A stretch of DNA of 33,643 bases from Lingula anatina (Eukaryota > Brachiopoda > Lingulata > Lingulida > Lingulidae): NCBI RefSeq assembly GCF_001039355.2, contig NW_019775566.1, positions 232,167 through 265,809 of the forward strand, given 5' to 3'. Under the pieces are notes generated by a model that saw only the letters and a program-made list of their open reading frames with translations, did not search any database and was not told the origin of the DNA. Made by a program: the position numbers and the translations under genes. Shown one piece after another: positions 24,201 to 33,643 of the stretch; the stretch's first letter is position 1, and each line of letters starts with the position of its first letter.

Positions 24201-27200
24201 GTAAGATGACACATGAACCCAGATCATATGCATGTATATGTGGTAATTATAACAACTAATATCACTTACTTGATAAACACCAGACTCTAGCTGGACATTG
24301 ACTTGCGTCCAATCCTCAGAACCGGTGTGGTTAACGGAGGAGTCCCATAGTAAAACGTCGTTCTTACCAAAAAGGTGCAGGTAGCCAACTGCCGCTCCTT
24401 TTAACACATACCAGAAGCTAAGATTAGCCGCTGTTGTTAGCTCCATCAAGCTACTTTCTAGTTGGATTTCGGTTTGGCTATGCAAGCACCTCATAATCGT
24501 AGACGTTGTGTATGTGTAATAAAGGTAACTTCCCTGTAGATCTAGAAAAAGGGGAAATTACATAAACTAAAACGAACGTTTCAATATTTGGATTCATTTT
24601 TTTCTTAGAATATGGCAACAACATGGTCAGACGAATAAATAAAATTCAATAAAAAAGGTTTTCAGTCTGGTAGTTGGCCACCAAATTAATGGAGAGCAGC
24701 TGAGTAAGAGGGAATCAAAACTTGCAAAATACCAACGTTACGTTTCACGTATGAATTATGGAAATGAGCATCGGCAATATTCTTACCATGATAGGTGTGA
24801 TCATCTTGCGGTCCCGAGAATGTGCTACCATGAGGGAGTTTAACGGTCTGTTTTGCCATGTGCCAGATCCCCCATCCTTGTTGTGGGTTATCACTGACGT
24901 TGTGCCAACCACATGGTCCGACCTCAAATGAACAAGTCACCTGGGTGTGTACGCTACCTGGGGTGACGGATAATCTCAATCAATACTCATTCCAAAAAAT
25001 ACGTTCTTATTTCGAGAAGTCACCAGTCGGAAGATCAATGATTACCATCACACAATTAAAGCTTTTGAAAACTAAAGCAGCCCTTATGAGTCTTTAAGGG
25101 CAGTGAAATACATAAAGAACGTAATTACACAAACACACTTTATATAACTTTTTAAAAAATTCTACTGAACTTCAAATAAACAGTGAAATAATAGATAATT
25201 ACGTATATTATCTCGACTGGATGTCAAATATTCTCCAGAAACGAAAACTTTTATAAACTTACTAAAATAATTCAAATACTCACGGAAACAAAAGGCTAGA
25301 ACACAAGCAAGGTGTAGACAATTCATCTTTAAAAATAAAACTTGGTGGTCATCCGGACATCGCGGAAAGTGCAAGAGGAACACAGAACTGTGACCAAACT
25401 TATAACTTGTTGAGTCAAATATGTCTTTCAATCGCCTGGCGACCAAAGTAGATACAACAAGTCAATTAAGCGAATCTACAAACTGAGCGCCAGGGGTTCA
25501 GAGTTGCGTAGGCTTACTTGTGTAAACATCTGTTGAAGTGGCAGAAAGATAGTAGCACGCAAATTGTCTTAGTTTGCAAATACGAAGGCATGCATGACTG
25601 TAAGCCATTGCATAACGATAATCAAAATTATGTCAGACGATTAAAAGTTTCAAACTTAATGCTTTTTTGGAAAGGGGGGTGGGTAAATGTTTATCTCGCA
25701 AGAAAATATTTTGAAGAATTCGCAGCAGTGTACTGTTCTTTGGGCTGTCGTTGAATGTTACCTGTAGTCATTGTCTTCATTTACGGGAATTACGGACTTT
25801 AAAAACATATATTTAGGCAGAGTATATCGAAAGGAAGTAATTGCCGGAGATATGGGAATCAAGTGATATTTTGGAAAGCTTTGGTATACATAATGTCTAT
25901 GGGAAGTGCCCGGAAGACGGTTGGTTTACCAGCTACTTATAAGTATCACGAGATGATGTCATTAACTTTCCCCGTGAATTCAATTGCTGTGATTGAGAGA
26001 TAATCCAGGGACAGTTATGAAGATTAATGATTTCAGTGCAAACCAAAATTTAATTTATGACTCGATAGATATGCCGGTATATATTAAGCGTGCTGATAAC
26101 CAAATCCTTTAATCTTTGACAGTTCAAAAGGGTATTCGTTAAAATCAACCACTAGCAATAAGTATTACCAATTTGTAAAGTGCTCTTCGAAAAATCTCAT
26201 CGATATTGTGATTATGCTGTTAAATTGAGAATCATTATGTTTTTTTTTTAGTTTAAAAAAATAAGCCTAGTTATTTTTCAGACCTGTTCATGGGTATGTC
26301 ATTCTTAATAAAAAGAAGAGATACAAAAGAGAGCCTAACTTACATGTATGAAAACATTCATAAATGTTGATTAAGTTATTTTTGGAATTGACTGTTGATC
26401 CTTTCCCGTGAACTTGGTTTTTACTCCCCAATAAGAGAAACCAAAATATGAATTTGATTTTAAAGGAAGACGCAAGTTTATTCCGAAGAATAGAAAACCT
26501 CAATAGTCATCTCGTAACTTGTTTCTGGTCCGTATATGACTTGGTGTTCTTGGGCAATGTTAAAAAAGGAGGCTTCACAATTTATCAGATAAGTCAAGTT
26601 CGAAATAAGATAAGAGGAGGTGGGGGGCATTGAATTCTTTTAACGTTCTTTTATTTTACATATAGAACAGCGCAGACTTGTTGGTTTTCACACCTTCCCT
26701 CCTTAAAATACTTAAGCATGTTGACAAATTTTAAAGAAAACAGTGACACATAACAGTAAGCAAAAACTAAATGTTTAATAAAGGCAATACTTCAATAATT
26801 TTCATAAATTTTGAGTCAGGATAAAGCAAGTTGAATGATTTATTTGAACTGTATTATTTTCCCTATTAATATCGAAATTCTAGATTACACATACTACATA
26901 GGGGTCAGAATGGTGGGTAATGGTTATGAAATACGATAAAGAAAATGAGTTTTGGTGCGTTAATACGAGTGTATTAAAAGGAAGTATAAATTCAGTACAA
27001 AGAGAACAGTTTCGAAAACAAGGTTGAATTATCGTTGAGGATTTTAAGGCAATAGTTTGTCTCCTACAATCGGGGGATCGAGAACGGTGTTAACAATATT
27101 GAGTAAAGCAATTTCGTAAAGCAATTATGTTTCCTGCGATACACAAGCTGTGTAATACTGCAAACTTTCCTTTCATTACCAATAGTTGTAGTTGTAGACA

Positions 27201-29590
27201 GCGAAATGTTGAATTTAATTTAAAAATACGTACCACTACAAAAGTAGATTTTGATATTGGTCTAAAAGTTTGGACTTTTTTTGACAGGCCTCGTGGAAAC
27301 TGCAAAAAAGAGACGCCTCAAAGTAATGACACGCTTAAACCTCTGAAAGTCATCTTTCAAAACACTTCAAAATAAAATAATACGTAATTTTCTAAAACTT
27401 GCGTACTTATTGCAGATTAACGATAAAGATGCCTTCTTATTTTTTTTTCTAAGAGCTTGTCTTGACTGAAAATCAAACATGATTTAACAACAAAAAATGA
27501 AAATTAATTAATGAAAATTTATGATAAAATCATAAGAAGCAAAACATAAACTACTGGACAAATGACATTTCTTTTGCAGCCATGTCGCGGGCTCGGCAGA
27601 CTGTTAGGTCGAGGCCGTCGGCAGCGGTACACTGTAACAGCAAACAGCGCGGTCGTCGGGCATAGAGATGAAGAGGCTCAAACAGACGCACCTTTTACAT
27701 CGGACACCCCACCTGTTGCTAACCAAACCAAAAACGCGTCTGGTCAAACAGAGGAACTAAGATTCCCCGTCAGTGACGGAAAAGAAAATGATTTTACAAT
27801 ATTGCAGGTTGTTTTCTATTCGTTTACACATTAATTTCAAATACTGTTTCCCCCAATATACTTGGTCGGTTACTTCAATTTAATTGTGCGTCCCACTTAT
27901 TTTAACACGTGATAGAACCGCAACCGTTGCTTAAAATCGCATCAATTTTGCTTTTTTCAGAGGTGAGCCAACCATTGGGGTAAATTCTGTAAACTAGAAA
28001 ATTTAAAAAGAAAAAAAATATTGCCATATTTCTTATCGGTATGTTCAGATGAACAATTTTGTTTACTCATGTGAACCTGTGGGTTAGGGAAATTGGGAGG
28101 ATTTACTTGACCCGTTTACTGCAGCTTACTGTTGGCAAGTTGCCATAAACGTCTTACCCCCTGTGTCAATTTACAATTTGCCGACTTTTATCGAATTCTG
28201 GTCCGATTAAGAATTTATTGAATATCATAGTGTAAGCCATAGGTAGCTAGACTGAGATACACAAGGCTCTATTTCACTGATAACATGGGCCCCAGGGCAA
28301 TGGTCAGGACCTTCCCTCAACCTAATAATTTTTAACAATTTTTCCTTCCCTATGACATCAGGGGCTTCTTAAAGATGCATACATAGTCAATTTTTTGTCA
28401 CGAAAACCAACCAGCATATAGTTTCAAGTAGTATAACTAAGAGAATTACCAAAAGGCATTGTTTAATTTTACCCGAAAATGATGTTTGAACAGATTTTTC
28501 TGCTGGCATTCTAAGCTGTATGTCAATGGGGCAGGAAAGTAGGTCACGGAAGTAGGTTAAATTTACAACCAAAAATTTAAAGAAAGGAGCAGTCTAAAGG
28601 TCTTTTATGGCTGATCGAGTGATCTATTCAGTTTATCCCTTGGCATGTCGAATTTATTTGAGTCATATAAGAATCTAGTTGAAGTGGTTTACAGGTGTTA
28701 CTGGGAATCCACGCTCCACCGATGCTCGGTTCGTATGTACCTTTAAATAGTAAACAAAATTTAATTAAGTGTGAGCGATGCAATAATTTTGCAACAGACT
28801 ACTAGCGCACTCTGTAGTCAGAGTATTTTTTTTCGTTAGGCTTCAACCTCTTTTTACGGCTGTAGGTGCATACTTTCTCGAAAAGGGACTACTTTTTTAC
28901 AATCTATGTAGTATATGGGTGCGCATACAATTTTTTACCAGACACATGAGCCTAATACATGGACGGAAAAATGAATCAATTACAAAGGGGACAATATTTT
29001 TGTAAAAAATATCTAAATAACATTTAATATTTAATGGACTTAATAGATGTATGTTGTAAACATCTAAATTCTCAACTTGATTGGCGTGCTGTGATAGCAA
29101 ACTACATAGTAGCCTACCCTTTGCATGAAATTGAAAAATGGCCACGCAAACGCGCTGCACGTATTTGGACTGAACAAGTGAACTAATATAAAGCTAACAC
29201 TGAGCAGGGAACAGGGTCGAATACTCGTTCAAAATCTGTTTTCGCGACAGCAATTCATGCCTTTGCATTTGCTTCATGCTATTTAAAACGCTTTTTATTT
29301 TGATCAATTTGCGCTTTTTATTATTTTGTTAATTTAAAAACATCTTGTCATTCATTTTTCTATTCTAGATGATCAAGATCACGGCAAAGATCCAATCACC
29401 CTCATTCAACTGGCCAATGGCGTCATACTCTATATGTTACGTTTCGTTGCCGTGGATGTTTAACTTGATGAAGGACCGCAGCCTGTGGTACAGAGATACA
29501 ATGGAAGCCCAAATTGATTTACCGCCTAAACTACATGTGGGCCAATCCTGGTTGTTGTTGCGGAACACAAAGCAAGTTATGAGCGGCTAA
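18282..29590 (+). CDS. Tentative multi-exon gene, product not recognised
   Basis: Four plus-strand segments look coding. Segment 1, 18282-18399, starts in good context (CCAGAATGGCGG), reads MADIQTLQTRAETSGKSEPE onward, and has a GTAAAC donor after phase 1. Segment 2, 20382-20441 (or from 20365), has a CAG acceptor and a CAAG|GTGTGT donor and contains APKDPELTGISDHTTRFQ. Segment 3, 27580-27807, is 76 codons open between TTTTGCAG and CAG|GTTGTT and contains RDEEAQTDAPFTSDTPP. Segment 4, 29369-29590, follows TATTCTAG and ends in TAA. Segments 1-2 and 3-4 agree in phase. Segment 2 to 3 does not with the best donor; it works only with a weaker one two bases on. AATAAA at 29994 fits a 3' end. I recognise no domain. 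It could be one gene, two genes or partly spurious. Confidence 0.35.
18400..20364. other. Putative first intron of the tentative plus-strand gene
   Basis: AT-rich with a TTTA repeat near 18932-18950. A short candidate exon at 19158-19192 (a frame MYADVPSSEDG before a GTGAGT donor) cannot be phased with its neighbours. Confidence 0.3.
20442..21421. other. Non-coding between plus-strand exon and MAM gene A 3' end
   Basis: 20620-20670 has a G/C-rich stretch (ACTTACCCCGGGGTCC) that looks repeat-derived. A possible polyadenylation signal for the minus-strand gene A is TTTATT at about 21088 (AATAAA on the minus strand). No coding sequence was seen. Confidence 0.4.
21422..25326 (-). CDS. MAM-domain type I membrane protein with Thr-rich stalk, 338 residues (gene A)
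   Basis: Five exons join in phase: 25326-25284, 24957-24787, 24541-24270, 22216-21738 and 21473-21422. Each has a consensus GT donor and AG acceptor, and the total is 1017 nt with the stop. Exon one is a signal peptide (MNCLHLACVLAFCF). Residues about 22-189 form a MAM domain, an extracellular adhesion or dimerisation module. It starts TCSFEVGPCGWHN, includes GPQDDHT, LSFWYVLKG and VLLWDSSV, and ends IAVDDIVLEGEPL; the four expected cysteines (positions 23, 30, in MRC and in KASC) are present. Residues 190-296 are a Thr/Ser-rich stalk with 23-residue repeats around PTTRTIALSLETSTGAE, probably O-glycosylated. Residues 297-320 are one Gly/Ala-rich membrane segment (IGAVAGGAGGLTATGLAVAG onward), followed by a short tail ending APATTAP. 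The last exon avoids an in-frame stop two bases past the donor, so unspliced RNA would end just after the membrane segment. The specific function is unknown. Confidence 0.85.
22470..23820 (-). pseudogene. Truncated non-LTR retrotransposon, reverse transcriptase C-terminal half
   Basis: This is a relic in intron three of gene A, on the same strand. From right to left it encodes FLYADDLVL (the YADD catalytic motif of reverse transcriptase, 23809-23798), then KSKIMIFNKK, a frameshift, EYNYLGLTFTNTGAM, a stop, then LLYGCEVW. A 256-codon frame (23409-22639) follows with KWALGVRKIAMNNA, GRFPLYSD and a C-terminal CPHCNEIETEIHFLLKC zinc-knuckle-like motif. The 5' part (endonuclease and fingers) is missing, as is usual for 5'-truncated LINE copies. 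AATAAAG and an ATTATTATT-like tail lie near 22489-22472. Several frameshifts make it inactive. Confidence 0.85.
23821..24165. mobile_element. Probable further part of the intronic insertion, unclassified
   Basis: This GC-richer block lies between the retrotransposon relic and intron sequence shared with gene B. The equivalent intron in gene B is only 222 bp, so the block is probably inserted. One plus-strand frame (to 24031) looks coding-like (LNELPELEAYIKTMESL, VRAPKVFDILEGRLIKCINK) and continues past a stop. I do not recognise it. Confidence 0.4.
25327..27579. other. Upstream region of MAM gene A, no gene seen
   Basis: 5' flank of gene A, lying within the putative long intron of the tentative plus-strand gene. 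Short open frames on both strands are AT-rich, lack splice context and match no family I know. The gene A promoter was not identified. Confidence 0.4.
27808..29368. other. Putative last intron of the tentative plus-strand gene
   Basis: AT-rich with no recognisable element or exon. It ends in a pyrimidine-rich acceptor (TTTTTCTATTCTAG). Confidence 0.4.
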
Positions 29591-29993
29591 AAATGACCCG
29601 GTGCTTGGGAATGCGACAGGATCCAAATAAAATGGGCCAGATAGCGGAACACCCATTGACAAAATACTACCAAACTACCAAGACTGTCCCTACACCAGAC
29701 ACGTGGACTGCTGACAATGGGGCTACTTCGACGCCCACGCCGCGGCACTGAGTACTTTTGATCTGTTCGAGGATCGTCATTCAGTTTAAAACATTTAGTG
29801 TGAGCTTATAATTTGCATTAGTTAAGTTTAATTTAGTTTTAATGTTCCTATGCCGCTGATGAAAGCTTCAATTTTCATTTTGTTAATTTGTTTTAATTCC
29901 ACACCGCCTGTTTACTTTTGCATTTTGTCTCAAGTGTAAAAATGTGAGGTTTCACATTCGGCCGTGCGAATGTTGGGGCACGGTCTTTATAAA

Positions 29994-29999
29994 AATAAA
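29994..29999 (+). terminator. Polyadenylation signal AATAAA
   Basis: A canonical hexamer 400 bp after the plus-strand stop at 29590, and 243 bp after the stop of the alternative frame at 29751. A 7-bp hairpin (ACATTCG/CGAATGT) precedes it near 29953-29972. Confidence 0.5.
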
Positions 30000-30019
30000 G
30001 TTATGAAGAACAAAAAGTC

Positions 30020-30880
30020 CAGTGTCATTTTCAGAATCTATTCCTCAATTCCGGTCACATTTGAAGATTGCTAATTATGTAAAATCATGTCTTTTAAAAG
30101 CCCTGGCGAGGAGCGCCAATTATGTAAAGTAACTCGTGAAATTTCATGGCGTAAAGATCAGACATCAATCTCAACTGCAGAAGTTATAAACTAAGCATGA
30201 CTTACAGGTTTAATATCCAGAAGCGACGTTCGTGCGGCTGCTGAATGCCACACCTAAGAAGTGACCCAAAATCCGCATGCAATAACTTAAAACGCTCTGA
30301 AGGAATAACCTTATCATCACCTTGAGTAAAAAAATCTGGTTTACATGAACAGAATCTACAATAACATCTCTATCACCAGATTACCAACATAAAGGATTTC
30401 AATGAATTCAATGGTATTCAATGGTATTGGCATCTTTTCCGATGGTACACTTACTGTTCTGACGGTGGTGTTTCATTTAAAAAGCTTAGGCTTCAATTAA
30501 TCAACTTTCAATATGATGTATATACAGTCGTTTTGAATCAAATCAGGAAGCAGTCACATTGGTCTGATTGGATACTTGTAGCTACAGTCAAAAACCATTT
30601 TGCCTTTGTAATTTAACTATCATTAAAAGAAGTTTATACAAGAGGATAACAAATGTGCAAATAATAATTAAGTATGAAAAAATTGAAAAAACTGCAACAT
30701 CTACATCAATTAAAAAAGTAATAAGTGTCTTCTTTCATCAACTCCACTCCTCTGGTGAACATATTCTCATATTATAGAGGTTATCCTGAACCTAAGATCT
30801 TGGATGCTAGCTTGACCAAAAGTTTCCACATCTCTAGTCATGGTGGCATTTGTTTCAGTTCCAGAAGAAGTGGATATAGT
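30020..30880. other. Intergenic, no gene seen
   Basis: AT-rich spacer between the plus-strand 3' end and the decayed 3' exon of MAM gene B. Two short plus-strand open frames look incidental. Confidence 0.5.
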
Positions 30881-31035
30881 TTGTCATGCATGCAGCTTTC
30901 ATATTGTCTTTATACTGTTTTTTTAATGCTGCTCAGCCACTGTAGTTGTTTCTTAAGACAGCATTGTTTTGGTACTTTTTTTGTGTGTTGCTCACTTCAG
31001 CTCCTCTTGAGGCAGGGCTGTTGTTCTAATGCTAA
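30880..31035 (-). pseudogene. Decayed stalk remnant downstream of MAM gene B
   Basis: On the minus strand this aligns with the stalk exon of gene A (GAGCTGAAGTGAGCA, CCACTTCTTC, ACAAATGC and CCATGAC blocks) but carries stops and indels. No membrane-segment sequence is recognisable further left. It lies 3' of the gene B stop, so it would be untranslated. Confidence 0.7.
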
Positions 31036-31307
31036 TTAGGTTGTTATAATTTTGCCCAAAGGTTCTCCTACTAGTACTATGTCATCGATGGCAATATCAT
31101 TTTTCATTGTTAATTTGCAGCTTGCTTTGAATGTTAACTAGAAATATAAACAAATACAATAAAAAATTTCTTGTAAAAAATCTGATACATAAATCTATCG
31201 TTATTGATAAAAGAAGTGACTTCTAATTGAAACATGAAGGAACTTTGATAGCCTAAGTTCTTCACTGCAAAACTATGCATTGCCAGAATTTATATTCTTT
31301 GTCAAAG

Positions 31308-31339
<32 letters not shown>

Positions 31340-33347
31340 CAAGAAATTACATAACTTACTCGATAAACACCGGACTCCAGATATACACTGGCTTGCGTCC
31401 ATTCTTGCGAACCAGTGTGGTTAACGGAGGAGTCCCATAGTTTAAGTCCGTTCTTACCAATAAGGTGGAGATGCCCAACTGCCGGTCCTCTGAACACATA
31501 CCAGAAGGTTATAGAACTCGCTGTTCGCAGGTTCAACAAACTACTTTCTAGTTCGATTTCAGTCTGGCTATCCACACACATCATAGGTGTGGATGTTGTG
31601 TATGTGTAATAGAGATAACTCCCCTGTAGATCTGGATAAAAGGGAAATTACACAACTTAAATAAAGTTTCAATATTTTGATACATTTGGATGACAGTATA
31701 TTGCAACAATGCCACCACAAAAAAAAAGGTTGCCAGTCCAGCAGTCCACGTTAATGAAAAGCAATGTAAGAGGCAATCAAAACTTGAAAAACAGCAATTT
31801 AAAGTTTAGTGTACGAATAACGATAGTGACCATTGGTAATGTTCTTACTTTGAAGGGTGTGGTCATCGCCCGGTCCCGAGAATCTACTACTATCATGAGG
31901 GAGTTTAACGGCCAGTTTTTTCATGTGCCAGATCCCCCATCCTTGTTGTGGGTCATCACTGACGTTGTGCCAACCACATGGTCCGTCCTCAAATGAACAA
32001 GACACCTGGGTGTGCAGACAACCTGGAGTGATGATTTACCACAATTAATATTTATAATAAAAATATGTTATTATTTCCAGATAGTACAGATGGAAAAATC
32101 AATGTTTACAAGCACAAGACAAAAACACTAAAAACCATTTGCATAGTTAAGGCTTTTGACACATATAGCAACCTGTATGAAGAGTTTTTAAAAGAATTTA
32201 AATACTACATAATAACATAAATTGCACACATTATCTGTTTAATAAAAAAATTTAATTCAATTTTTAAAAATACTTAAAAATAATACCTTATAGTTTTGTA
32301 AGTCCAAAAGAATGCATAATATGATTATTATGCATGTTTTTTTCCACCAGGTATCAAATATGGTTCAGAAACTTAAAGAATACTTACATGTTGTTGGTTT
32401 GGTAGTTGGTTTTTTGCTCTTGCTTAAATCAGCTGGTGTTGACGATTCCAAAGAGAGTGCTGTTGTTCTGGTGGTTGGTCTTTTTGTCATTCTCAATTCT
32501 GTTCCTCCTGATGCCTCAGGCAGCACTGATGTTCTGTATGATTGCTCTGTTGTCATTGTGTTCAGAGGTTTTCTCTTTAGTAATATGCCGTCGATTGCAA
32601 TATCATTAAACAATGCATATTTGTAGCTTGCTTTGAATGTTAACTAGAAATATAAACAAATACAAAGTTTCCTGTAAGAAAAATTAACATATGCAAAAAT
32701 TGTCATTGGTGAAAGAGTTTATTCCAAATTGAAACATGAAAGATCTTGGAAAACTGAAGTCCCTCAAATGGAAAACCATGAATTGCCAGAATTCATATTC
32801 TTTGATAATATTCTTTATTCAACAGATAGCTTCATCATTTCCTACAATATTCACTATGTATACTTACTCCATTAACACCAGACTCTTGCTGGACACTGGC
32901 TTGCATCCACTCCTGGGAACCAGTATGACTAACAGAGGAATCCCAAAGTGAAGCTCCATTTTTACCAAAAAGGTCCAAGTGGCTGGCAAACCGTCCCTTT
33001 AACATATACCATAATGACAGTGCTGTTGTTCTGGTAGTTGGTTTTTGGCTCTTGCTCAATTCAGCTGATGTCGATGTTTCTAAAGGCAGTGTTGTTGTTC
33101 TGGTGGTTGGTTTTTTGCTCTTGCTCAACTCGGCTGCTGTCGATGTCTCTGAAGACAGTGCTGTTGTTCTGGTGGTTGGCCCTGCCGTCCTGCTCAATTC
33201 AGCTCCAGTTGATGTCTCTAAAGGCAGCGCTGTTGTTCCATCAGACTCTGTTGTTGTCACTGTGCCCAAAGGTTCTCCCTCTAGTTCTATGTCGTCGATC
33301 GCAATATCATTCTTCACCGTAAGCGTGCAGCTTGCTTTGAATGTTAA
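31036..33347 (-). CDS. MAM-domain paralogue (gene B), 3' portion, runs off the right edge
   Basis: Five exons join in phase, 1284 nt in all: E1 33347-32868, E2 32643-32388, E3 32022-31849, E4 31631-31360 and E5 31137-31036 (stop TAA). E1 begins with a MAM tail (LTFKASCTLTVKNDIAIDDI), runs into 23-residue Thr-rich repeats, then switches in frame to the middle of another MAM (LWYMLKGRFASHLDLFGK). E2 completes that half-domain (KASYKYALFNDIAIDGI) and adds a second stalk. E3, E4 and the start of E5 form a complete MAM (SCSFEDGPCGWHN, GPGDDHT, ITFWYVFRG, LKLWDSSV, IAIDDIVLVGEPL). E3 and E4 equal gene A exons two and three in phase and nearly in length. The frame stops after GKIITT without a membrane segment, so the product reads as secreted. 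The 5' end, including any signal peptide, is outside the window. Whether it is expressed is unknown; an intact 427-residue frame argues against full decay. Confidence 0.7.
31308..31341. repeat. (TC)n(TA)n microsatellite
   Basis: CT dinucleotides followed by TA dinucleotides, about 20 bp from the gene B E4 donor. Confidence 0.85.
33020..33280 (-). repeat. 69-bp coding minisatellite in stalk of gene B
   Basis: The translated unit is PTTRTTALSSETSTAAELSK plus three residues (23 in all). It recurs as PTTRTTTLPLETSTSAELSK plus three, with further partial units on both sides. Every unit is a multiple of three bases. The same unit occurs in E2 (32400-32540) and in gene A (21960-22110). Confidence 0.8.
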
Positions 33348-33424
33348 CTATAGATATAAAAAATAAAACATTCCCTGTATTGAAAATTGCTTCATAATAA
33401 CGCCGGCTTAAATAAAAAATAAAA

Positions 33425-33606
33425 ATAAAAAAATAAAAGAAGTAATTTCAAATTTATCAAGGGTGACCCCTTTCAATAAAAAAATAAATAAATTAATTAA
33501 TTAATTAATAAAAGAAGTAATTTCTAATTCATCAAGGGTGACCCCTTTCAATAAAAAATGAAAAATAAAAGAAGTAATTTCTAATTCATCAAGGGTGACC
33601 CCCCCC

Positions 33607-33643
<37 letters not shown>
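33425..33643. repeat. Three copies of an intronic block, ending in a C-run and A-run at the window edge
   Basis: AAAAGAAGTAATTTC, ATCAAGGGTGACCCC and CAATAAAAAA recur three times. The window closes with 9 C (33599-33607) and 36 A. A related single block precedes the equivalent exon of gene A (22286-22345), so it belongs to the duplicated intron. Confidence 0.75.

Noticed and set aside
24858-25097. Plus-strand frames over the MAM exons, also at 31415-31609 and 31709-31996
   Set aside because: They are antisense to clear MAM coding exons.
28387-28572. 61-codon minus-strand frame with a hydrophobic C-terminal half
   Set aside because: AT-rich sequence often yields such hydrophobic frames; no splice context or family resemblance.

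Overview
The window is nuclear DNA of an animal, apparently a marine invertebrate. It is AT-rich, exons are short and separated by long introns with GT..AG borders, and there are many small inverted-repeat transposons, a non-LTR retrotransposon relic, microsatellites and long homopolymer runs. There is a 653-base gap (14732-15384) and a single N at 3336. A deuterostome such as an echinoderm or amphioxus would fit, but that is inference; nothing here fixes the species. No bacterial features, rRNA, tRNA or CRISPR array were seen.

Layout. (1) 1-6600 holds no gene I can support. It has an inverted-repeat element whose right end is duplicated, a hairpin-ended element followed by GTC/GCC repeats, relics of other small transposons, and a C-run/A-run homopolymer. 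(2) 6622-9495, plus strand: a two-exon gene for a 94-residue secreted peptide with six cysteines ending in an EGF-like C-terminal half. Its intron carries two inverted copies of one MITE (miniature inverted-repeat transposon). (3) 11669-14123, minus strand: the last three exons of HAUS4, an augmin subunit. Its 5' part is not visible and a gap plus repeats lie where it should be. (4) 18282-30000, plus strand: a tentative, unrecognised multi-exon gene with a polyadenylation signal at 29994. (5) 21422-25326, minus strand, inside a putative 7-kb intron of that gene: a complete five-exon gene (gene A) for a 338-residue type I membrane protein. It has a signal peptide, one MAM domain, a Thr-rich stalk of 23-residue repeats, one membrane segment and a 16-residue tail. 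A retrotransposon fragment sits in its third intron. (6) 31036-33347, minus strand: the 3' part of a paralogue (gene B) that runs off the right edge. Five exons join in phase into a 427-residue reading frame: MAM tail, stalk, half MAM, stalk, full MAM, stop.

The most interesting part is the MAM cluster. Introns, exon phases and coding repeats are shared between units, so it has grown by tandem duplication. One exon of gene B is a chimera that joins a stalk to the middle of a MAM domain at a 9-bp sequence common to both parents. The resulting half-domain has also lost the cysteine whose partner was deleted. Gene B ends with a decayed remnant of the membrane-anchor exon, so it reads as secreted where gene A is membrane-anchored.

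All exon models come from reading frames, splice consensus and phase agreement by eye. None has transcript support.
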